Origin: Oscillospiraceae bacterium
GTDB taxonomy: Bacteria; Bacillota_A; Clostridia; Saccharofermentanales; Saccharofermentanaceae
Length of the DNA: 41,265 bases
Direction: 5' to 3'
Assembly (NCBI GenBank): GCA_902791885.1
Contig: CADAXO010000001.1
Coordinates: 1 to 41,265 of the forward strand
The notes beneath the pieces are model-generated. The model was not told the origin of the DNA, did no database searches, and saw only the letters and a program-made list of their open reading frames with translations. Position 1 is the stretch's first letter. Each line of letters begins with the position of its first letter. Positions 1 through 8,262 of this stretch are shown here, one piece after another. The translations under genes and the position numbers were made by a program.

Positions 1-59
1 CTGATGATTCTTATTCGTATATCAACGGAGTTCTTTCCAGCTACGAGAAGAGCCTCTGA
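1..59 (+). CDS. nusB: Transcription antitermination factor NusB, C-terminal end (partial)
   Basis: The frame that opens at the window edge encodes about 18 residues ending NGVLSSYEKSL and stops at TGA 57-59, eight bases before xseA. The string YINGVL resembles the usual NusB C-terminus (F/YINGVLD). nusB directly before xseA is the common Clostridia and Bacillus order. NusB binds boxA RNA with S10 in rRNA antitermination. Only the tail is visible, so the call rests on the short match plus position. Confidence 0.6.
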   Translation, partial: DDSYSYINGVLSSYEKSL

Positions 60-67
60 GAATAGTT

Positions 68-1282
68 ATGCATTCTTTCGCTTCGGTATCTGAGCTTAAC
101 ACGTACGCGGGACAGGTGGTTTCAGCCGACCCCAGGTTATCGAGTTTGGAAGTTACCGGCGAGATCTCAGGTTTCAAAGTATATTCCAGCGGACACGGAT
201 ATTTCACTTTAAAGGACTCCGAGTCGGAGATCCCATGCGTGATGTTCTCGTCCAAGCTCGGTACAGTTAATTTCCGCCCCAAGGACGGCGATAAAGTTGT
301 TATCACGGGTTCCTGTTCCGTCTATAAGAACAAGGGAAGATTCCAGATCCTTTGCAATACAATGAAGCTTGCGGGCGCAGGCTCACTTAAGGCCCAGCTT
401 ATGGCTTTATATAACAAGCTTAAGGAAGAAGGCCTGTTTGATGCATCCCATAAGCTGCCGCTTCCTGTAAGGCCTCGAAGGATCGGTATCATAAGTTCGT
501 CTTCAGGTGCCGTTATCCATGATATGCTCGTTAAGCTTAATGAGCGCAATCCTTACTTTGATGCCGTTTTATATCCTGCCGCAGTGCAGGGCGAGAACTG
601 CCCCGGCGAAGTCATAGAAGGCATAGATTACTTTACTTCACGCAATAATGTTGACGTAATAATAATCGCTAGGGGCGGCGGCTCTATCGAGGACCTGTGG
701 GGCTTTAACAGTGAGGCTTTGGCAAGGCGCGTTTACGACTGCAGGATACCCGTTATCTCTGCCATCGGACATGAGACTGACGTTACTATACTGGATTACG
801 TCGCTGACAAAAGATCGCCTACGCCTACCGCGGCTGCCGAGGATGTGCTTAAGACATACGAGGAGCTTTCCACAGCAAACAAGGTCCTGCGCGAAAAGCT
901 TCAATCCAACATGAAAGCAGTACTTTCAGCTAAAAGAGCTTTGCTTGATTCATTAAGGTCCAATAAGGCACTTTACGAGCCTGAATTCATAGTTAAGTTA
1001 AAAAGAAACGAGCTTGATTCATTGGTCGATTCTTTAAGAAGGGCTGAAACAGATAAGATATCAAATTGCAGAAGAGATCTTATGAATTATCTCGACAGAC
1101 TTTCTTTACTGGGTCCGCACAATGTATTAAGAAGAGGTTATTCTTATGTGAAGCTTGAGGACGGAAGTCCCGCGGTTTCGGTTAAGAATGTAAATATTGA
1201 TTCCAAGGTAGATATTATTTTCAGAGACGGTAAGGCATCCGCCGTTGTTACGGATGTTAGTGAGGAGGCATCAAATGGCTGA
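68..1282 (+). CDS. xseA: Exodeoxyribonuclease VII large subunit
   Basis: This is the catalytic subunit of exonuclease VII, which degrades single-stranded DNA from both ends and acts in repair. The 404-residue protein has an N-terminal OB-fold (about residues 5-100, with EVTGEISGFKVYSSGHGYFTLKD) and then the large-subunit catalytic domain. Family hallmarks are ARGGGSIEDLWGFN, VISAIGHETDVTILD and ADKRSPTPTAAAE. The C-terminal third is charged and helical, and ends in the RGYSYV motif typical of XseA. The length is usual for Firmicutes. The ribosome site before ATG 68 is weak, suggesting translational coupling to nusB, which stops eight bases upstream. The end overlaps xseB by eight bases, so the two subunits are coupled. 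Confidence 0.97.
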   Translation: MHSFASVSELNTYAGQVVSADPRLSSLEVTGEISGFKVYSSGHGYFTLKDSESEIPCVMFSSKLGTVNFRPKDGDKVVITGSCSVYKNKGRFQILCNTMKLAGAGSLKAQLMALYNKLKEEGLFDASHKLPLPVRPRRIGIISSSSGAVIHDMLVKLNERNPYFDAVLYPAAVQGENCPGEVIEGIDYFTSRNNVDVIIIARGGGSIEDLWGFNSEALARRVYDCRIPVISAIGHETDVTILDYVADKRSPTPTAAAEDVLKTYEELSTANKVLREKLQSNMKAVLSAKRALLDSLRSNKALYEPEFIVKLKRNELDSLVDSLRRAETDKISNCRRDLMNYLDRLSLLGPHNVLRRGYSYVKLEDGSPAVSVKNVNIDSKVDIIFRDGKASAVVTDVSEEASNG

Positions 1283-1493
1283 TAAATTCGTATATGAAGA
1301 AGCCGTTAAGGAACTTCAGGAAATAGTCAATAAGCTCGGACAGGGAAACGTCACTCTTGATGAATCTTTGAAGCTTTATACAAGGGGAATTGAGCTGTCC
1401 AAGCTTTGTGATGATAAACTAAAGGAAGTAGAGCAGAAATTCTCTGTGATCGATCCTGCTACAGGTGAGGAAAAGGAAGCTGAAGTAAAATGA
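1275..1493 (+). CDS. xseB: Exodeoxyribonuclease VII small subunit
   Basis: This 72-residue protein begins MADKFVYEEAVKELQEIV and contains LGQGNVTLDESLKLYTRGIEL, the standard XseB helical hairpin. Several XseB copies bind the helical part of XseA. I chose ATG 1275 over the longer open frame from 1245 because GAGGAGG lies at 1262-1268 with a six-base spacer, and because family members start this way. The start lies inside the last codons of xseA, and the stop overlaps the ispA start as ATGA. Confidence 0.95.
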   Translation: MADKFVYEEAVKELQEIVNKLGQGNVTLDESLKLYTRGIELSKLCDDKLKEVEQKFSVIDPATGEEKEAEVK

Positions 1494-2365
1494 TAGACGC
1501 TAATTCTTGGATTACACCATATCTTGAAGACGTGTTCTCTACGCTTGATGAGAACGATCCCGTTGTAAAAGCTGCTTCATACAGCCTTTTCGCCGGGGGC
1601 AAGAGAATGAGACCTGCATTGATGCATGCCTGTGCCACGATGCTCGGTAACTACGGCGTTACGCCTGAGGATATTGCTCCTTATGCTGCGTGCCTCGAGA
1701 TGATACACACATATTCTCTGATCCACGATGATCTTCCTTCCATGGATAACGATGATCTTAGAAGGGGAAGACCGACATGCCATAAGGTCTTCGGTGAGGA
1801 CTTTGCCATACTTGCAGGCGACATGCTCCTTAATACGGCTCATGAGAACCTGATAATGCTCGCGATGAAGTCTGAAGCTCATGCGAGAGCTTCTTACAAT
1901 ATATCTCATCTTTCCGGTATTGCCGGCATGATCGGCGGTCAGAGTATCGATATCGCTTCCGAAGGTAAGAAAATACCGATCGAGCGCCTTTATGAGCTTC
2001 AAAGCAAGAAGACCGGAGCTCTTATCAAAGCTGCTGTTATCACTCCCTATTATCTGTCTTCGGCTCCCGAGGAGATCCTCGACAGATTGAGGGATTACTC
2101 AGAGCATTTGGGTCTTGCTTTCCAGATCAAGGATGACATTCTCGATGTTGAGGCTGATGAGAGTAAGCTCGGAAAGACTACGGGCAAGGATGAGAGGGAC
2201 GACAAGTCTACATTCGTTACTTTGCTCGGATTGGACGGAGCTAAGAATAAGCTTCTTGAGGAAGAGAAGGCATGCTATGAAGCATTGGATTATTTTTCTT
2301 CGTTAAATTTGGATATAATGCTTCTAAAGGAGCTTACCGACTTTAATCTTAAGAGGGATCATTAA
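1490..2365 (+). CDS. ispA: Polyprenyl (farnesyl/geranyl) diphosphate synthase
   Basis: This is a 291-residue all-helical trans-prenyltransferase that condenses isopentenyl diphosphate with an allylic diphosphate to give geranyl or farnesyl diphosphate for undecaprenyl phosphate and quinone synthesis. The first aspartate-rich motif is DDLPSMDNDDLRRGRP (residues 80-95) and the second is KDDILD near residue 215. GGKRMRPAL near residue 37 binds the IPP diphosphate. Length and motif spacing match IspA. It overlaps xseB by four bases (ATGA) and is followed four bases later by dxs, so the two isoprenoid steps are co-expressed. Chain length cannot be read with certainty from the motif alone. Confidence 0.94.
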   Translation: MIDANSWITPYLEDVFSTLDENDPVVKAASYSLFAGGKRMRPALMHACATMLGNYGVTPEDIAPYAACLEMIHTYSLIHDDLPSMDNDDLRRGRPTCHKVFGEDFAILAGDMLLNTAHENLIMLAMKSEAHARASYNISHLSGIAGMIGGQSIDIASEGKKIPIERLYELQSKKTGALIKAAVITPYYLSSAPEEILDRLRDYSEHLGLAFQIKDDILDVEADESKLGKTTGKDERDDKSTFVTLLGLDGAKNKLLEEEKACYEALDYFSSLNLDIMLLKELTDFNLKRDH

Positions 2366-2369
2366 TAAC

Positions 2370-4256
2370 GTGGAATATAAACTTCTTGGAACTGATCTTA
2401 CACCTTCTTATCTGTCGTCACTTACTCCTAAAGACAGAGATCTTCTTTGTGCGGAATTAAGGGACAAGATCCTTAATACAGTTTCAAAAAACGGCGGTCA
2501 TCTCGCGAGTAATATGGGATGCGTTGAGCTTACCGTGTCTTTGCTTTCCGTATTCGATTATACAAAGGACAAGATCGTATTTGATGTAGGACATCAGTCC
2601 TATTCATATAAGCTCCTTACGGGAAGATTCAATGAGTTTGATACTTTAAGGCAGCAGGGAGGTATATCGGGATTCCCGAGAAGATCCGAGAGTCCTTACG
2701 ATGCATTCGATACCGGTCATTCCAGTACTTCCATATCAGCTGCACTCGGTATGGCAAGAGCCCGTGATATAAAGGGAACTGACGAATATGTCGTTGCCGT
2801 GATAGGTGACGGAGCCATGACAGGCGGAATGGCATTCGAGGCTTTAAATGACGGACACTCGAACCGCATGAAGATGCTCGTTATCCTTAACGACAATGAG
2901 ATGAGTATCGATAAGAATGTCGGCGGATTAAGCACATATCTTAAGCAGCTACGCGTATCCTCGGGTTATCTTTCTGCCAAGAAGAATACCGAGAGTTTCC
3001 TGAATAAGATTCCTGTACTCGGCAAGGCGATAATTACTATTATCATGGGGATCAAGAGATTCTTCAGATTCCTGCTTTATAAGCGTTATCCGTCCATGTT
3101 CGAAGATATCGGACTTCGTTATTACGGACCGATCGACGGACATAATACCGAGGGCCTGGCATTCGAAGCCGTAAAGGATCTTGATGTTCCTGTTCTTATG
3201 CATGTAGTTACGAAGAAGGGTAAAGGCTATAAGTTCGCCGAAGAAAATCCTTCCGATTATCACGGCGTTTCTCCTTTCGACATTGAGAAAGGCGTTCAGC
3301 CTTCTTCCAAACTTTCTTATACCGGAGCCTTTTCGGGGTCCATGGTTGAGATCGGAACTAAGAATAAAAATGTCGTAGGTATCTGTGCCGCTATGGCAAT
3401 CGGTACCGGAATGGATAAGTTCGCTTATAAGTTCCCGTCACGTTTCTTCGACTGCGGAATAGCTGAGGAGCACTGTGTAACAATGGCTGCCGGAATGGCG
3501 ACGAGCGGAATGATACCTGTTGTTGCTATCTATTCTTCATTCCTGCAAAGAGCTTATGACCAGATCTTACATGATGTGTGCTATATGAATAATCATGTTG
3601 TCTTTGCTGTCGACCGTTCGGGCTTCGTAGGCAATGACGGTCATACTCACAACGGCATTCATGATATCTCATATCTGAACTCCATGCCAGGAATGACTGT
3701 TCTTTCACCGCGTGACTATACAGATCTTAAGATATGTATGAATTATGCTGTTAATAAGTGTAACGGCCCTGTAGCTATAAGATATCCGAGAGGCGCTTCT
3801 CCTTATGAGGAAGAGGGGCCTTTGTACACTGATCCTGCCGACATTAATAAGGCTCATGTTGTATCAGATGAGGGTGATGATTATGTGTTTATCACTACCG
3901 GTCTTTATGGCAAAGTCTGTGATAATGCCGCTAAGTTGTTGAGTTCCAGAGGCATTAAGGGCAGGGTTATCTGTCTTACGGTATTAAAACCTTTGAATAT
4001 ATCAGCTATAATTGATGTTATCGGTTCTTCAAGATATGTATTTACCGGTGAAGAAGGTATCCTGTCAGGCGGATTCGGTGAGAGTCTGAAGCTGCAGCTT
4101 ACCAGAGCCGGATATGACGGCAGAGTAGATAACTTCGCCGTGGAGAATCAGATGATCAGAGCAGGAACTGTGGAACAGCAGCTTAAGTGTGCAGAACTTG
4201 ATGCCGCTTCTGTTGCTTCGAGAATAGAGAGGATCATAACGGAGGCGGAAAAGTGA
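2370..4256 (+). CDS. dxs: 1-deoxy-D-xylulose-5-phosphate synthase
   Basis: Dxs is the first enzyme of the MEP isoprenoid pathway. It joins pyruvate and glyceraldehyde 3-phosphate and also supplies thiamin and pyridoxal precursors. The 628-residue protein has the thiamin-diphosphate motif starting GDGAMTGGMAFEALN, the substrate segment FDVGHQSYSYKLLTGR, and the transketolase-type second domain with DCGIAEEHCVTMAAGMA and DRSGFVGNDGHTHNG. It begins with GTG at 2370, preceded by a modest AGAGGG site, four bases after the ispA stop. Its stop overlaps the GTG start of nadK. The tlyA gene that often follows dxs in Clostridia is missing here. Confidence 0.97.
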   Translation: MEYKLLGTDLTPSYLSSLTPKDRDLLCAELRDKILNTVSKNGGHLASNMGCVELTVSLLSVFDYTKDKIVFDVGHQSYSYKLLTGRFNEFDTLRQQGGISGFPRRSESPYDAFDTGHSSTSISAALGMARARDIKGTDEYVVAVIGDGAMTGGMAFEALNDGHSNRMKMLVILNDNEMSIDKNVGGLSTYLKQLRVSSGYLSAKKNTESFLNKIPVLGKAIITIIMGIKRFFRFLLYKRYPSMFEDIGLRYYGPIDGHNTEGLAFEAVKDLDVPVLMHVVTKKGKGYKFAEENPSDYHGVSPFDIEKGVQPSSKLSYTGAFSGSMVEIGTKNKNVVGICAAMAIGTGMDKFAYKFPSRFFDCGIAEEHCVTMAAGMATSGMIPVVAIYSSFLQRAYDQILHDVCYMNNHVVFAVDRSGFVGNDGHTHNGIHDISYLNSMPGMTVLSPRDYTDLKICMNYAVNKCNGPVAIRYPRGASPYEEEGPLYTDPADINKAHVVSDEGDDYVFITTGLYGKVCDNAAKLLSSRGIKGRVICLTVLKPLNISAIIDVIGSSRYVFTGEEGILSGGFGESLKLQLTRAGYDGRVDNFAVENQMIRAGTVEQQLKCAELDAASVASRIERIITEAEK

Positions 4257-5128
4257 GGTTCGGAATTCATTCTAATGACAGCCGTGATCGTGATTATAAA
4301 ACAGCCATTGATCTTTCCAAGCTTCTTATAGATCGTAACTGCGTTCCTGTATTCGAGAAAGGCTTGGAGAATACCAGACTGTCTTCGGTCGAAGGTGTTG
4401 AGTTTAACGATTTTGATGATGTCGATGTTATCGTTTCCATCGGCGGTGACGGTACATTTCTGTCAGTAATCTCTGATTACAGATATCTCAATAAGCCTTT
4501 TGTAGGCGTAAACAAAGGAAGTATCGGCTTCCTTACCGAGATCTCGGATTATAATATCGAAGCTGCGTTTGACAGAATAATCAACGGCAAATATAAGATT
4601 ATGGAACGTATGCAGCTTAAGGCTGAGCTTTACGACCGTTACCATAAATTAAAGTGTGAAGATGTCTGCCTTAATGACGTTTCCGTATTAAGAGGATCAC
4701 AGCCCCATATTACGAAGCTTACGCTGTATATTGATAATGAGAGGGTTGAGAAGTTCTACGGAGACGGTATCGTAGTTGCCGCCCCGACCGGCTCTACAGC
4801 GTACACACTTGCAGCAGGCGGACCGCTTGTAATGCCTAATATGGATGTTATTTTGATTACTCCGTTGTGCCCTCATTCATTACAGAGTATGAGTTATGTT
4901 ATCCCGTCTGACAGTGTTGTTGAGATTCAGCTTGGCAAGTTTGAGTCTGTTCCGCTTATCTGTCCTGACGGAAGACTGTTTTCTAATATTGAACAGGGGG
5001 ATGTTCTTAAGATTAGAAGATATGATAATACTGTTCATACGATCAATCTCGGCCTTACGGGTTTCTTCCAGAACGTTAAGCGTAAGATCGTAGCAAGGGG
5101 TAGTTTCTATGAAGATGGCAAAGAATGA
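4253..5128 (+). CDS. nadK: NAD kinase
   Basis: This enzyme phosphorylates NAD+ to NADP+ (ATP or polyphosphate dependent). The 291-residue protein carries the family signature GGDGTFL (residues 64-70), NKGSIGFLTE, and the NAD-binding stretch PTGSTAYTLAAGGPLVMP with the conserved LITPLCPHSL. The start is GTG 4253, overlapping the dxs stop by four bases. The final bases overlap argR. Function and family are clear. Polyphosphate use is possible, since Gram-positive NadK enzymes often accept it, and a PPK2 enzyme is encoded in this window, but the sequence does not decide this. Confidence 0.95.
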   Translation: MRFGIHSNDSRDRDYKTAIDLSKLLIDRNCVPVFEKGLENTRLSSVEGVEFNDFDDVDVIVSIGGDGTFLSVISDYRYLNKPFVGVNKGSIGFLTEISDYNIEAAFDRIINGKYKIMERMQLKAELYDRYHKLKCEDVCLNDVSVLRGSQPHITKLTLYIDNERVEKFYGDGIVVAAPTGSTAYTLAAGGPLVMPNMDVILITPLCPHSLQSMSYVIPSDSVVEIQLGKFESVPLICPDGRLFSNIEQGDVLKIRRYDNTVHTINLGLTGFFQNVKRKIVARGSFYEDGKE

Positions 5129-5588
5129 GAGACAGGAACTGATATTAAGACTCATACGTGAGAATGATATCTCAACACAGGAAGAGCTTACCAATCTTAT
5201 CCGCAAGCAGGGAATGGAAGTGACTCAGGCCACTTGTTCGAGAGACATCAAGGAACTTGGTATCATAAAGGTTATCCTTCCGAATAATCAGAGTAAATAT
5301 GCCGTTCTCGATAAGACCGGTGATATTGCTCCCGGACGTCTTCTTTCGGTGTTCTCGAATACTCTTCTGTCATGCACAAATGCGATGAACCTTGTCGTAA
5401 TAACGACTCTGCCCGGAATGGCTCAGGCTGCAGGTTCAGCTCTTGATTCCATGCATCTTCAGTATGTTGTAGGTACTATTGCCGGAGACGATACTGTTTT
5501 TGTAGCAACAAAGAGCGTGGAAGATGCCAAAGCTTTATGTGCTACTATCCTTGATATGACCGGTTCGGAGCATGCTGACAAGACTTGA
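5109..5588 (+). CDS. argR: Arginine repressor ArgR/AhrC
   Basis: This is a 159-residue hexameric repressor/activator of arginine biosynthesis and catabolism. The N-terminal winged helix covers about residues 1-72 (RQELILRLIRENDISTQEEL, then TQATCSRDIKELGIIKV). The C-terminal arginine-binding oligomerisation domain carries the typical GTIAGDDTVFVA. The start at ATG 5109 is preferred over ATG 5115 because AAGGGG at 5095-5100 is spaced eight bases from the former. It overlaps nadK upstream and recN downstream. An argH end lies at the far edge of the window, a plausible regulatory target, though no ARG box was identified. Confidence 0.95.
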   Translation: MKMAKNERQELILRLIRENDISTQEELTNLIRKQGMEVTQATCSRDIKELGIIKVILPNNQSKYAVLDKTGDIAPGRLLSVFSNTLLSCTNAMNLVVITTLPGMAQAAGSALDSMHLQYVVGTIAGDDTVFVATKSVEDAKALCATILDMTGSEHADKT

Positions 5589-7266
5589 GATCAGAAGTTT
5601 CGCTGTTATAGAGCACGCAGTTTTCTCTCCATCATCAGGACTCAATGTAATCTCAGGTGAGACGGGTGCAGGTAAATCGCTTCTTATCGATGCGATAGGT
5701 CTTATATTCGGTGAGAAAGCTTCCAAGAATCTAATAAGAAGTGACAGCGACAGTGCTTATGTCGAGGCGGTCTTCGATTGTGATGAGAGCGTTATGAGCC
5801 GATTAACACCTATACTGGATGAATACGGTATCCCTGTTGACGAAGGAAACATCATTATCTCCAGAACTTTCAGAGAAGAAGGAAAGAGTGTAGCCCGCAT
5901 TAACGGTACGGGAGTTATATTAAACCAGCTTAAAAGAGTAAGCAGCGAGCTTATCGATATACACGGTCAGAATGATAATTCCAGGATCTTTGATCCTTCC
6001 GTTCATATCGAGATGCTGGACAGATTCGGCGGCAAGCCTGTGCTGGATCTCCTTGAAGCCTACAGGAATAAGCTCAATTCGTATAAAGAACTTACAATTG
6101 AGTTTAAGGAAGCAGGTAAACTCGCATCATCATCTGATAACAGAGTGGATTACTTAAGATTCGCAGTTAAAGAAATCAGGGATGCTTCACTTAAGGCCGG
6201 AGAAGATGAAGAGCTTACGTTAAGGAAGAAGGAACTGTCGCAGGCTTCCCGTAATCAGAATATGTTAACCGATGCGGAAGGTCTTATCTCAGGTCAGGAC
6301 AATACCGGCCTGACACCATCTGCAAAGATAAATGAAGCCTTAAGGATAATCAGGAAACTCTCGGAAAAGGATCCTTCATTCGAAGAGTATGTTTCGCGTC
6401 TTGAAAGCATAAGTCTTGACTTTGAGGCTTTCAGTTCCGACTTCAGTAAGAAGACTTCATCTTATGCTTACAGTGAGGATGAAGAGCGTAAAGTAAGTGA
6501 CAGATTAAGCAGGATATTCGAGCTTCAGTCCAAGTACGGTAAGACCATAGATGAGGTTAATTCTTTTGCCGATAATGCCGAGGCTGAGTTAAACAAAATT
6601 GAAGAAGCATCAATAAGAGTCAATGAACTTCGTAATCAGCTTAAAGAGACTGAGGCAGATCTTCTTACGATCGCCAAAGAGTTGTCCGGTGAACGTAAGA
6701 AAGCTGCAGATAAGATGTCAGTTATGATCACGGAGGAACTTAAGGACCTTCAGATGCCCTCAAGTTCATTCTATGTAAGATTCGGAACAAGACCCAAGGA
6801 GAGGTTCTTTAACAATAACGGCATCGACGATATCACGTTCATGTTTACTGCAAATCCCGGTCAGCCTCCGATGGAACTCGCTTCCACGGCTTCGGGCGGT
6901 GAAGCTTCCAGGATCATGCTTGCCATAAAGAATATTCTCTCTTCGATCGATCTTATGCCTACGCTTATCTTCGATGAGATAGATACGGGTGTATCCGGAA
7001 TGGCTTCGCTCTCTATAGCCAAAAAGCTTAAGTCGATCTCAAAGTCCCATCAGGTTCTTTGTGTATCACATACGGCACAGCTCGCTGCTGCTTCCGACCA
7101 TAACTTCCTAATTAAAAAGGATACGGATGGCACCAGCACACATACTGATATCATTCCTCTTGATGAAGAACGCAAGATTACCGAAGTATCAAGACTTCTG
7201 TCGGGTAATGACGATAAGGAATCAAGAGATCTCGCCGTTAAGATGATCGAGGAACTTCGGGCTTAA
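5572..7266 (+). CDS. recN: DNA repair protein RecN
   Basis: RecN is an SMC-like ATPase that gathers DNA ends at double-strand breaks. The 564-residue protein has an N-terminal Walker A GETGAGKS (residues 29-36), a central charged coiled-coil arm (about 155-370), and a C-terminal half with the ABC signature LASTASGGEASRIMLAI and Walker B TLIFDEIDTGVSG. ATG 5572 lies inside argR, 17 bases before that gene's stop end. It closes the operon and runs into a convergent gene with 45 bases of overlap. In many endospore formers spoIVB and spo0A follow recN; here they do not. Confidence 0.97.
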   Translation: MLTRLEIRSFAVIEHAVFSPSSGLNVISGETGAGKSLLIDAIGLIFGEKASKNLIRSDSDSAYVEAVFDCDESVMSRLTPILDEYGIPVDEGNIIISRTFREEGKSVARINGTGVILNQLKRVSSELIDIHGQNDNSRIFDPSVHIEMLDRFGGKPVLDLLEAYRNKLNSYKELTIEFKEAGKLASSSDNRVDYLRFAVKEIRDASLKAGEDEELTLRKKELSQASRNQNMLTDAEGLISGQDNTGLTPSAKINEALRIIRKLSEKDPSFEEYVSRLESISLDFEAFSSDFSKKTSSYAYSEDEERKVSDRLSRIFELQSKYGKTIDEVNSFADNAEAELNKIEEASIRVNELRNQLKETEADLLTIAKELSGERKKAADKMSVMITEELKDLQMPSSSFYVRFGTRPKERFFNNNGIDDITFMFTANPGQPPMELASTASGGEASRIMLAIKNILSSIDLMPTLIFDEIDTGVSGMASLSIAKKLKSISKSHQVLCVSHTAQLAAASDHNFLIKKDTDGTSTHTDIIPLDEERKITEVSRLLSGNDDKESRDLAVKMIEELRA

Positions 7267-8157
7267 AACTGCTATCTCGGAAGGCAGATCACAGTTAAAA
7301 CTCATATTCTCATTTGTAACCGGATGAATAAAGTCCAGCATAGCCGCATGTAATGCTACTCTCGGGCACTTAAGATCCAGATCGCGGGCGAGAGGATAAG
7401 CATCTGAAGGATTGTCTATGGATAAAGGACCGTACAGTCCATCTCCTACAAGCGGATGTCCCATATAGGTCGAATGAACACGGATCTGATGGCATCTGCC
7501 CGTCACGAGCTCGAATTCAACCAAAGAAATATTAAGTTCTTCATCTGCTGCTCTCGTTCTGTAATGCGTTAAGCATTCGTGTGCGCCTTCATCGTCTATA
7601 TTGCAGACATCGCGTATCATTACAGAGCCTTCGCGGCGTTTGATCGGAAGATCTATGCTTCCGAAGGCCGGCTCGTAAATGCCGTAAACTGCCGCCAGAT
7701 ATCTTTTTCTGATCTTCTGTTCACCCATAAGCTTGTGTACATGCCCGTTCTTGGCTACTACAAGAAGACCCGAAGTCTCCCTGTCGAGTCGCATAACGGG
7801 GTGCAGGGGCTTTTCGCCGGGGTTAAGAAGAGTAAGGAGGGAGTCGTCAAGGTGACCGTGTGTGGGGTGTGTTACCATGCCGGAAGGCTTGTTTATTACA
7901 GCAAGATAAGAGTCCTCGAAAAGGATCTTTATGCCTGAAACCTCATTAAGCTTGCCTACATCGTCTTCGTAGGACGCAAATATAACATCGCCTTCGTTTA
8001 CCACGTGGTTAACGATAACGTGAACGCCGTTTACTTCAAGCGTACCGTAAAGCTTCACCCTTTTGATCATGGTGTTGCTCATGTTAAGTATCCCGCCCAT
8101 TATTGATTTTACAGTCTTTCCGGCTTCGGAACTTGTTACAACGTGGTTAAATTGCAT
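7222..8157 (-). CDS. RluA/RluD-family pseudouridine synthase
   Basis: This 311-residue enzyme isomerises uridine to pseudouridine in rRNA, probably large-subunit rRNA if RluD-like. An S4-like RNA-binding segment covers about residues 12-70, followed by the catalytic domain. The catalytic aspartate is in HPVMRLDRETSGLLVVAKN, and LVTGRCHQIRVHSTYMGHPLVGDGLYG matches the family's conserved C-terminal motif. The start ATG at 8157 follows an AAGGA site. Its 3' end overlaps recN on the opposite strand by 45 bases. Which uridine is modified cannot be told from sequence alone, so no gene symbol is given. Confidence 0.93.
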   Translation of the reverse strand: MQFNHVVTSSEAGKTVKSIMGGILNMSNTMIKRVKLYGTLEVNGVHVIVNHVVNEGDVIFASYEDDVGKLNEVSGIKILFEDSYLAVINKPSGMVTHPTHGHLDDSLLTLLNPGEKPLHPVMRLDRETSGLLVVAKNGHVHKLMGEQKIRKRYLAAVYGIYEPAFGSIDLPIKRREGSVMIRDVCNIDDEGAHECLTHYRTRAADEELNISLVEFELVTGRCHQIRVHSTYMGHPLVGDGLYGPLSIDNPSDAYPLARDLDLKCPRVALHAAMLDFIHPVTNENMSFNCDLPSEIAVLSPKFLDHLNGEIS

Positions 8158-8167
8158 CTTATCGTCC

Positions 8168-8196
8168 TTGACACTCGTGTTTTTTATTTTTATTAT
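8168..8196 (+). promoter_or_regulatory. Sigma-A type promoter for rny
   Basis: TTGACA (8168-8173) and TATTAT (8191-8196) are separated by exactly 17 bases. The predicted transcript starts near 8203, leaving a 5' leader of about 60 bases before the rny ATG. The region is shared with the divergent promoter on the other strand, so polymerases at the two sites would collide. Confidence 0.65.
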
Positions 8197-8208
8197 AACT
8201 AATGGCTA

Positions 8209-8236
8209 ATTATAGTCTATAAATGTTCTTTGACAA
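8209..8236 (-). promoter_or_regulatory. Sigma-A type promoter for the pseudouridine synthase gene
   Basis: On the minus strand TTGTCA (8236-8231) and TATAAT (8214-8209) are separated by 16 bases, about 50 bases ahead of the ATG. It lies just downstream of, and is oriented against, the rny promoter. Confidence 0.6.
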
Positions 8237-8262
8237 CTTTATAATTGGAGGTGAGTACCAAC

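Noticed and set aside
8230..8262. Second rny promoter from TTGACA at 8230-8235
   Set aside because: No -10 box at suitable spacing; 17 bases on lies the ribosome site and coding start.
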